Positions 57,777 to 64,000 of a stretch of 64,000 nt of DNA are shown here, one piece after another. This DNA comes from CAVQOB01 sp963714325 (lineage in GTDB: Bacteria; Pseudomonadota; Alphaproteobacteria; Rhizobiales; Hyphomicrobiaceae). Position numbers and translations under genes: made by a program. Below the pieces are notes generated by a model. The model saw only the letters and a list, made by a program, of their open reading frames with translations. It ran no database searches and had not been told where the DNA came from. The stretch spans positions 124,001 through 188,000 of the forward strand of contig CAVQOB010000035.1 in the NCBI GenBank assembly GCA_963714325.1, read 5' to 3'. The first letter of the stretch is position 1; every line of letters starts with the position of its first letter.

Positions 57777-58823
57777 TCACTTCGCCGCCAGCGTCTTGAT
57801 CCGCTCGAGCTCGGGCGGCAAGAAGCTGCGATCAAAGACTTCCGCGACGGTGGGCGTGCGCGGCAATTTTTTCACCTGCACGATGCGCGCAATGAGTTTT
57901 CCGAGGCGCGCGTCATCCATATCGCCAATACCGATCCTGGCGCCTTCAGCGTGCGCCATCTCGGCCTTGAGCGTGCCGGCCAGCCGCGTCAGATTGACAT
58001 CGCGATTGGCGCCCGAGCTTCGCCGACTCAGCGCGTCAATCGCCTTGGCTGGATCTGCGACGGTATCGGCAAGTCCGCGATTGATGGCGCGCACCAGTCC
58101 CGGCAACGCTTGCTTCTCGCGGCTGTAGAAGTCGCGCGTGACGAACAGCGTATTGCCGTACATCTCGGGGAGATGATCGGCGAAATTAATGAAGCGCAAC
58201 CGACGTGGATCAATGCCAAGCGATGCAATCGACGCGATGATCGTGTTCACGAACCCGAAGACACCGTGCACGCTGTCGCCGCCGAGCATGTCAGCAACTT
58301 GGGAGCCCATACTCGCATAGGACGGCGAGACTTTGACTTTCGAGCGATCGACGCCGGCGGCCGCCGCCAACAGATCGAACGTCAGAAGTGCCGCATCTTC
58401 GGAATGACCGATGATCGTGCGGCCCTCGAAGTCTTTCGGCGACTTGATCGGCCCGCTTGCCGCGACCGCGATTGTAAACGGCGTCACGTTGAAGGTCGTA
58501 TAGATCGCGACCGGGCCTTGGTTGGCAGGACCCTTGGCGATGCGCTCGATCAGCGCGCTGATATCGCCGTAACCCGCATCGAAGCGCCCGGGCTCGACCT
58601 GTGGGACAACGACGGCCGCGCCTCCCCCCTGCGCGAGCACGAGTTCGAGGCCAGCCTCGCGCACATAGCCACGATCTTCCGCCAGCAGGAAAAACGCGAC
58701 CGGGCCCGAGAACGATGTGTTCAGCAGCAGCCGCACGCGCTTGGCTTGCGCTTGGGCTTGACCGGGATAGAGCATTGCAGCAGCCATGGTCGCGGTCACC
58801 TGCCGGCGGTTGAAAGACGTCAT
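57777..58823 (-). CDS. ABC-transporter-type solute-binding protein, NMT1/SsuA-like (second of tandem pair)
   Basis: A 348-residue periplasmic binding protein of the NMT1/THI5-SsuA fold with an export signal (1-26, RRQVTATMAAAMLYPGQAQA). LLNTSFSGPVAFFLLAEDRG, GRFDAGYGDISALI and GRTIIGHSEDAALL match its neighbour. No ATPase or permease gene lies near, so it may serve a distant transporter or act as a receptor. Ligand unknown. It is a paralogue of the upstream gene. Confidence 0.85.
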   Translation of the reverse strand: MTSFNRRQVTATMAAAMLYPGQAQAQAKRVRLLLNTSFSGPVAFFLLAEDRGYVREAGLELVLAQGGGAAVVVPQVEPGRFDAGYGDISALIERIAKGPANQGPVAIYTTFNVTPFTIAVAASGPIKSPKDFEGRTIIGHSEDAALLTFDLLAAAAGVDRSKVKVSPSYASMGSQVADMLGGDSVHGVFGFVNTIIASIASLGIDPRRLRFINFADHLPEMYGNTLFVTRDFYSREKQALPGLVRAINRGLADTVADPAKAIDALSRRSSGANRDVNLTRLAGTLKAEMAHAEGARIGIGDMDDARLGKLIARIVQVKKLPRTPTVAEVFDRSFLPPELERIKTLAAK

Positions 58824-58848
58824 GCGGATTGTCCTCTTCAGACTGCGA

Positions 58849-59907
58849 TCACTTCGCCAGGGTTGTCACCCGTTCGCTGATGGGGGGCAAGAACTGCCGC
58901 GTGAAAATTTCTGACGCTGGCGGCAGGCGTGGCAGCGCGTTGGTTTCAGCCAGCAGCGCAATGCCGCGGGCAAACCGTGCATCATCAACGTCGCCGATAC
59001 CGATCCGTTTGCCCTCGGCATGGGCCATCTCGATTTCGAGTGTTGTTTTCAGGCGTAGTAGCTCGATCTCTTTCCGGCTGCCGATGGCGCGCTTCTGGAC
59101 GCTGGCCAGCCCCGCATCCCTGTCTCGCATCAGCGCCACAAGACCCGCATTGAAACTGCGCACGACACCCGCCACGGCTGCCGGGTCCTCTTTCAGAAAC
59201 CGGCGCGAGACCATAAGCGTGCTGCCGTAGAGATCGGGCACATGCTCGGCGTAGGTCATATAGCGCACGCGACTCGCCATCGCCGGGTTGGAGGCCGCAA
59301 TGGCCGCTGCCAACGTGCTGACGTAACCGAACACGCCATGCACAGCGTTGGAGCCGAGCATGCTCTCGACCATGCCGGCCATGCCGCCGCCGCCGCCGAT
59401 CCGGACCTTGGTCGCGTCGACGCCCGTGCGCTTACAAAAGGCGCTGAAGGTGCGCAGGGCGACATCCGTGTCGTGGCCGATCAGGTTGCGACCTTCGAGA
59501 TCCTTCGGCGTTCTGATTGGACCATTGGCGTCGACCGCGATCGTCGAGGGCGACGCATTGAATGCAACAAACACCGCCAGGGGGGCTCGGTCGGGATTGC
59601 TGGCTGCCACTTCGATCAGGGCGTTGATATCACCATAGCCGAAGTCGAAGCTGCTGGCGTGCATGCGCGGAGCCGCGGTGTAGGCACCGCCACCCGGCGT
59701 CATTTCGAGTTCGAGACCTTCGCGCTTGAAGTAGCCGAGATCTTCGGCGAGCAGAAACCAGGCTTGCGGCCCCGAGTAAGAGGTATTGAGGAGCATGCGC
59801 ACGCGCTTCAGTGGTGCCTGCCCATTGGCTGGCCGAGTGATCGCAGCGGGCGCTAGGGCCAAAATTCCCGCAAGTCGCGATAAGGCCGTTCGACGATCCA
59901 TCAGCAT
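58849..59907 (-). CDS. ABC-transporter-type solute-binding protein, NMT1/SsuA-like (first of tandem pair)
   Basis: A 352-residue paralogue starting at 59907 behind GAGGCTTGGGC. Signal with RRTALSRLAGILALAPAA, ending PANGQ. Core motifs LLNTSYSGPQAWFLLAEDLG, FDFGYGDINALI, GRNLIGHDTDVA. 25 bases separate the two genes, so they form an operon from a tandem duplication. Confidence 0.85.
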   Translation of the reverse strand: MLMDRRTALSRLAGILALAPAAITRPANGQAPLKRVRMLLNTSYSGPQAWFLLAEDLGYFKREGLELEMTPGGGAYTAAPRMHASSFDFGYGDINALIEVAASNPDRAPLAVFVAFNASPSTIAVDANGPIRTPKDLEGRNLIGHDTDVALRTFSAFCKRTGVDATKVRIGGGGGMAGMVESMLGSNAVHGVFGYVSTLAAAIAASNPAMASRVRYMTYAEHVPDLYGSTLMVSRRFLKEDPAAVAGVVRSFNAGLVALMRDRDAGLASVQKRAIGSRKEIELLRLKTTLEIEMAHAEGKRIGIGDVDDARFARGIALLAETNALPRLPPASEIFTRQFLPPISERVTTLAK

Positions 59908-60237
59908 GCCCAAGCCTCGTGTGTTGACAGGATAGAGTCTAGCGCGTGTCGGCGCATTCAAAAGCGCCATCGGCGCTGAAGGGATTACCAGATTTGCGAA
60001 ACGCGGTGTCCAAGTGGCACAGTTACCGCGTGACGGTCACTTCGAGCTGCTGGCGACAGCGCGCGACCCTGCCCTTGGTGAGGTTCCTGTCGCGGTTGTT
60101 CACAGCTTTGAACTTGGGGCGTTGCGAACAGCCCAATCTCACGGCGCCAATCGACAATGCGATCGCGCAGCACTTGACTTATCCACGCCACCGCCGACAG
60201 CATGCCGCCCGCCTCTTGTCCGACCGCGAGCTGCCCC
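59908..60237. other. Divergent intergenic region
   Basis: 330 bases between the binding proteins and the ThDP-enzyme gene. I see no gene or clear regulatory structure. Confidence 0.4.
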
Positions 60238-61896
60238 ATGACACAACCCAACACAACGGTGATGACGACGGCGGAAGCGGTGGTGCGCAGCCTGATCGCC
60301 CAGGGCATTCGCCAGCTCTATTGTGTGCCAGGTGTGCAGAACGACGATTTCTTCGATGCGCTGGTCCGCGTCGGCGCGCCGATCCGCGCCATCCACACGC
60401 GGCATGAGCAGGCGACCGCCTACATGGCGCTCGGCGCCGCGCAGGCGACCGGTCAGCCGCAGGCCTATTGCGTCGTGCCGGGGCCGGGTTTTCTCAATAC
60501 GACGGCCGCGCTGTCGACGGCCTTTGCGACCAACGCGCCGGTGCTCGCCGTCGTCGGCCAGATCGCCGATCGCCAGATCGGCCGCGGTGTCGGCATGCTG
60601 CATGAAATTCCCGATCAACTCGCCATCCTGCGCGGCCTGACCAAATGGGCGGACCGCATCACCGGCCCCGACGATGCCGCCGACAAGGTTCGAACGGCGT
60701 TTCGCCAGATGTTGTCGGGAGCGCCGCGCCCCGTCGGGCTCGAATGTCCGGCGAACATCTGGCGCAAGGAAGCGGCCGTCGCGTTCGATGCCAGCGCCAT
60801 CGCATACGAAGCGCCGGCCCTTGATGCGGTCGCCCTTGACCGCGCCGAGCGGATGCTGGCCGAGGCCAGGCGCCCGCTGATCATCGTCGGTAGCGGCGCA
60901 CAGGGCGCGGGCTGCGAGGTCACGCAACTCGCCGAGCGGATCGAAGCGCCGGTGGTCGCGTTTCGCGCAGGTCAGGGCGTCGTCGATGGCCGTCATCGCC
61001 TGAACATGACCGTCGGCGGCGGCTACCTGCTATGGAAGGACTGCGACCTCGTCATCGGCATTGGTACGCGCCTGCAGGCGGCGATGGACTGGGGACTCGA
61101 TGCCGGCATCAAGACCATCCATATCGAGGCCAACCCCGCGCGCATCGGCGTCACGCACGAGCCGACGCTGGCGCTGATCGCCGATGCGGCGGGGGGCGTG
61201 CGCGCACTGTTGCAACGTCTTGGGCCGCGGCCAGCAGACCTTGCGCGCCGCGACGAGGAGATCGGTACCGCTCGCGCGGAGACCCTGCGGCGGGCCGCCA
61301 AGCTTGGTCCGCAGAAGGCCTGGATCGATGCCATCCGGGCGGCACTTCCCGAGGACGGCATCCTGGTCAACGAACTGACGCAGATCGGCTACGCCAACCA
61401 TCTGCTGTGGCCGACCTATAAGCCGCGGACATTTTTGTCGCCGGGCTATCAGGGCACGCTCGGCTGGGGGTATGCGGCGGCTCTTGGCGCGAAAGTAGCG
61501 CGGCCCGATGTGCCCGTGGTGTCGCTCAATGGCGATGGCGGCTTCATGTTCGGCGTGCAGGAATTGGCGACCGCCGCGCACCACAGCATCGGCGTCGTTG
61601 CGCTGGTCTTCAATGACGGCAGCTTCGGCAATGTGAAGCGGATCCAGCAGCAGCACTATGGCGGGCGAACGGTTGCGGTTGATTTCACCAATCCGGACTT
61701 TGTGAAATTGGGCGAGAGTTTCGGCGTTCGCAGCTGCCGCGTCACGGATCCAACGGCACTGCGGCGCGAACTGGCGGCCGCCATTGCTGCGGACCAACCG
61801 GCGCTGATCGAAATCCCCTTCAAGCTCGACGACTTCCCCAATCCCTGGGACCTCATCCTCGGCATGCCGAAACTGAGGGGCGCGCAACGCGGATGA
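60238..61896 (+). CDS. Thiamine-diphosphate-dependent enzyme (acetolactate-synthase-like)
   Basis: A 552-residue ThDP enzyme with three domains: Pyr domain (AVVRSLIAQGIRQLYCVPGV, catalytic-type glutamate in IHTRHEQATAYMALG), central domain (about 190-340) and PP domain with the ThDP motif SLNGDGGFMFGVQELATAAH to NDGSFGN. Likely condenses or decarboxylates a 2-keto acid; family members include acetolactate synthases, benzoylformate and other decarboxylases, and the substrate here is unclear. No ilvN-type regulatory gene follows. Start 60238 chosen; 60262 also possible. Confidence 0.88.
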   Translation: MTQPNTTVMTTAEAVVRSLIAQGIRQLYCVPGVQNDDFFDALVRVGAPIRAIHTRHEQATAYMALGAAQATGQPQAYCVVPGPGFLNTTAALSTAFATNAPVLAVVGQIADRQIGRGVGMLHEIPDQLAILRGLTKWADRITGPDDAADKVRTAFRQMLSGAPRPVGLECPANIWRKEAAVAFDASAIAYEAPALDAVALDRAERMLAEARRPLIIVGSGAQGAGCEVTQLAERIEAPVVAFRAGQGVVDGRHRLNMTVGGGYLLWKDCDLVIGIGTRLQAAMDWGLDAGIKTIHIEANPARIGVTHEPTLALIADAAGGVRALLQRLGPRPADLARRDEEIGTARAETLRRAAKLGPQKAWIDAIRAALPEDGILVNELTQIGYANHLLWPTYKPRTFLSPGYQGTLGWGYAAALGAKVARPDVPVVSLNGDGGFMFGVQELATAAHHSIGVVALVFNDGSFGNVKRIQQQHYGGRTVAVDFTNPDFVKLGESFGVRSCRVTDPTALRRELAAAIAADQPALIEIPFKLDDFPNPWDLILGMPKLRGAQRG

Positions 61897-62027
61897 GCGC
61901 AGCCCGAAAAGCATGCCCTCGGGCTTGACCCGAGGGTGGCAACCGGTTTTCCAATCAGCAGCGCGACTAGAAAGACCAGAAAAGAGTGGGCATCCGAAGG
62001 CGCACATCCGAGCGTCGGATGCGACCA

Positions 62028-62528
62028 CTATAAGAGCTTCTTGCGCACTTCGAACACTTCCATGATGCGGCAGCCCTTGTGCGGGCCGTCGCAGACGAAC
62101 TGCCATTTGCCCTGACTGAAGGTGTCGCAGAGCTTGACGCCCTTGATCAGCACCCAATGCCCTTCGCGCCCTTTATGGATGGCGAGAATGTAATGCACGA
62201 ATGCATTGCGCGGCCTCTGCATCCAAGTCCACAGCGACGGCCGCAGTTTGCGTTCATGATGCATGAAACTCTCGGTCAGCGTCATGGCGTAGTCGAAATG
62301 CGCCAGCGCCGCGCTGACGTCCTCGGTGTAGGTGCCCCTGATGATCGGCTTGCGCCCCTCCGGCACGTCGCGGAAATGGCGGATCTCGTCTTCGACTTTG
62401 GAGACGGCATAACCGGTGATCGCCGAAATCACGTATGGCCCGCAGAACGCGACGCGGCCCGTGTCGTTGTTGACGTCGTGACGCGTGCTGGTCAGACGCG
62501 GGGCGGAGGGCGTGAGATCAAAGGACAT
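62028..62528 (-). CDS. Unknown protein, possible papain-like cysteine peptidase fold
   Basis: A 166-residue protein. GRVAFCGPYVISAITGYAVSKVEDEI looks like the CGP-xxxxAITG start of small papain-like cysteine proteins often found in phages; GHWVLIKGVKLCDTFSQGKW, with a histidine followed by an aspartate, would give the other two catalytic residues. This is an inference from pattern only. No signal peptide. It stands alone, next to the IS110 element, and its codon use is similar to the rest. Confidence 0.55.
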   Translation of the reverse strand: MSFDLTPSAPRLTSTRHDVNNDTGRVAFCGPYVISAITGYAVSKVEDEIRHFRDVPEGRKPIIRGTYTEDVSAALAHFDYAMTLTESFMHHERKLRPSLWTWMQRPRNAFVHYILAIHKGREGHWVLIKGVKLCDTFSQGKWQFVCDGPHKGCRIMEVFEVRKKLL

Positions 62529-62647
62529 CGGCGGCTCGGAGCGGCTCGAGGAAACGCAACGGTTCAGCGAACCTTTCCCGAAAGCATTAAGAAAGCATGA
62601 ATGCGCTCCGCGCCATGTGTGGACGGCATCCGGCCGCGCGCGTTTTC

Positions 62648-62697
62648 CCTCTCCCCGTTCTTACGGGGAGAGTTACCATGCGCGCCGAAGGCGCGCA
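62648..62697. repeat. Two adjacent palindromes, REP-like
   Basis: CTCTCCCC-GTTCTTAC-GGGGAGAG followed 6 bases later by TGCGCGCC-GAA-GGCGCGCA. The first type is common between genes in Hyphomicrobiales. Confidence 0.7.
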
Positions 62698-62790
62698 CAT
62701 GAATGGATGAAAGCGGTTTTACTGTCGGCGTCGTGGCATTGAGGTCGTTTTTTCCCTGGCGCCGTCGAGCCCGAGGGAGAGTTTGATCCT

Positions 62791-62926
62791 GGGGCCTCAG
62801 AGCACATGTCATTGTCGCCACGGACGGCGGCGGGCTCAGCCCACCGTTCCGTCCCGGAGCACGCAGAGTAGAGTTCAAATCGACGAGGCCCCTGGCCACG
62901 GCATTCCTGTCACTTGGGAGGTGTCC
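62791..62926 (+). ncRNA. Candidate IS110 bridge-RNA region
   Basis: 136 non-coding bases upstream of an IS110-type transposase gene. GGGGCCTC (62791-62798) pairs with GAGGCCCC (62885-62892), and inside lies a hairpin with GGACGG (62822-62827)/CCGTCC (62849-62854) over GGGC-TCA-GCCC. IS110 elements are known to transcribe a bridge RNA from the left end that selects target and donor sites. Position and structure fit; the exact ends and guides are not proven. The right end of the element is outside the window. Confidence 0.45.
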
Positions 62927-64000
62927 GTGAATATCCTACATAAGAAGTGCGCCGGTCTTGATGTGCATTCCGCCTTCGTGGCGGTCTGCGCGCGCACCGT
63001 GCGAGGCCGCAAGATCGCCTACGAGGAGGGCCGCTTCGCGACCACGACGCGCGATCTTCTCGCGCTCGCAGCTTGGCTCGAAGAGCGTGGTGTCACGCAT
63101 GTCGTGATGGAGGCAACCGGTGTCTATTGGAAGCCTGTGTGGCACATCCTGGACGCCGCGTTCACGCTGATGCTGGTCAACGCCCACGAGGCGCGCAATC
63201 TGCCCGGCCGCAAGAGCGATGCGAGCGATGCCCGCTGGCTGGCCGATCTCCTGGCCCACGGCCTGATCCGCGCGAGCTTCGTGCCGCCGGAGCCGATCCG
63301 GGAGCTGCGCGATCTGACGCGCACGCGCACGCAGCTGCAACGCCAGATGACGCAGCACGAGAACCGTATCGGCAAGGTTCTGGAGGACGCCAACATCAAA
63401 CTCGCAACCGTCGTGTCCGACCTGCTCGGCATCAACAGCCGGCGCATTCTGGAGGCGCTGGTCGCTGGCGAGACCGATCCTGCGCGACTGGCGGCGCTCG
63501 CCGATCGCAGGTTGAAGGCGTCTCGCGAGGACCTGGCCGCCGCCCTCGACGGCCGCTTCACGCGCCACCACGCCTTCCTGGTCCGTGAGCACCTGACCAT
63601 GATCGACGTGCTCGCCCAGCGGATCGCCAGCTTCGAGACGGAGGTGGAGGCTTTGCTCGCCCCCTTTCGTCAGCTCGTCGCCGAGTTGACCAAGATCCCT
63701 GGTGTGAAGAAGCGGGCCGCGTCTGCCATCCTGGCCGAGATCGGAACCGACATGAGCTGCTTTGCCACCGCCGGCCATCTCTCGAGTTGGGCCCGCCTCG
63801 TGCCCCGTCTCGACGAGACCGGCGGCAAGAAGCGCTCGACACGGGTCAAGAAGGGCGGGGCCTGGCTGAAACCGCTGCTCGTGCAATGCGCCATGGCTGC
63901 AGCCCGCACCAAGAACACCTATCTGTCCCGTCAGTTCGCCGGCATCGCCGCCCGGCGTGGGCCCAAGAAGGCCGCCATCGCGGTCGCCGGCTCGATCCTC
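62927..64000 (+). mobile_element. IS110-family insertion element, transposase gene running off the right edge
   Basis: An open frame from GTG at 62927 (GGGAGGT 7 bases upstream) continues past base 64000 for at least 358 codons. The N-terminal RuvC-like DEDD site is visible as Asp12 (GLDVHSAF), Glu62 (VVMEATGVYW) and Asp98/Asp101 (GRKSDASDARWLADLL). The C-terminal transposase_20 region has LTKIPGVKKRAASAILAEIG and AGHLSSWARLVPRLDETGGK, where the catalytic serine of this family lies. It is a recombinase that does not use the DDE mechanism and leaves no large target duplication. The 3' end is missing from the window, so I cannot say whether the copy is intact. Confidence 0.9.

Larger units (their letters stand above)
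62529..62926. other. Intergenic region with repeats and IS110 left end
   Basis: 398 bases. It holds two strong palindromes (62648-62673, CTCTCCCC/GGGGAGAG; 62679-62697, TGCGCGCC/GGCGCGCA), a 16S-like motif at 62778, and the structured IS110 left part annotated separately. Confidence 0.6.

Noticed and set aside
62778..62800. Start of a 16S rRNA gene
   Set aside because: Only about 20 bases match, with a 3-base interruption; the following sequence is an IS110 left end and contains no other rRNA signature.
62936..63886. 316-codon minus-strand frame at the right edge
   Set aside because: Antisense of the IS110 transposase, which has clear catalytic motifs on the plus strand.

Overview
This 64 kb window is chromosomal DNA of a GC-rich alphaproteobacterium, almost certainly Hyphomicrobiales (Rhizobiales). 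The support is the gene order clpP-clpX-lon-hupB-tRNA-Val-tRNA-Asp-nuoABC and rpsB-tsf-pyrH-frr-uppS-cdsA-dxr-rseP-bamA-lpxD-fabZ-lpxA-lpxI-lpxB, the use of LpxI, an S2 protein with a long C-terminal extension, and dispersed palindromes of a type common in this order. The genus cannot be fixed from sequence alone.

Layout. 1-2045: start of the complex I operon (nuoA, nuoB, an unrecognised gene, nuoC running off the left edge). 2046-3620: tRNA-Asp with a duplicated 3' end and 61-bp repeats, a small secreted protein, tRNA-Val. 3619-12400: an amidohydrolase and the proteostasis block hupB, lon, clpX, clpP, tig, tRNA-Leu; clpP and lon have similar heat-shock-like promoters. 12600-20000: a 53-residue membrane protein, two tandem zinc metallopeptidases, malonyl-CoA decarboxylase, a lactonase-like MBL protein, an alpha/beta hydrolase and a caspase-like PAN-domain protein. 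20200-23000: taurine-type ABC importer tauABC, with a terminator after tauA. 23000-29000: sugar-acid dehydratase, eno, queC, PilZ protein. 29000-35200: an unusual methyltransferase-like protein paired with a MetF-type reductase, an Lrp regulator, a DUF442 phosphatase, a hydrolase and a YbdK-type ligase.

35181-51771 is one long minus-strand envelope and translation region: rpsB and tsf, then nucleotide (pyrH), ribosome recycling (frr), undecaprenyl-PP and CDP-DAG synthesis (uppS, cdsA), isoprenoid entry (dxr), site-2 protease (rseP), outer membrane assembly (bamA) and lipid A synthesis (lpxD, fabZ, lpxA, lpxI, lpxB). Two copies of a palindromic repeat with perfect 31-bp arms interrupt it, between lpxD and bamA and between tsf and rpsB. 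51982-55340 holds a secreted protein, a TrmJ-like methyltransferase with an extra N-terminal cysteine domain, and a GT87-type glycosyltransferase.

55518-64000 is more fluid. NADP-isocitrate dehydrogenase is followed by a vapBC-type toxin-antitoxin pair and then a second, diverged copy of the icd 3' end, the signature of integration into icd. After two orphan tandem solute-binding proteins, a ThDP enzyme and a small possible papain-like protein, the window ends inside an IS110-family element. Its transposase starts at 62927 and is preceded by a structured non-coding segment where IS110 elements are known to encode bridge RNA. The best candidates for something unusual are this IS110 left end, the icd-vapBC mini-island, the covarying 31-bp inverted repeats, the internally duplicated LpxI and the two unusual methyltransferase fusions.
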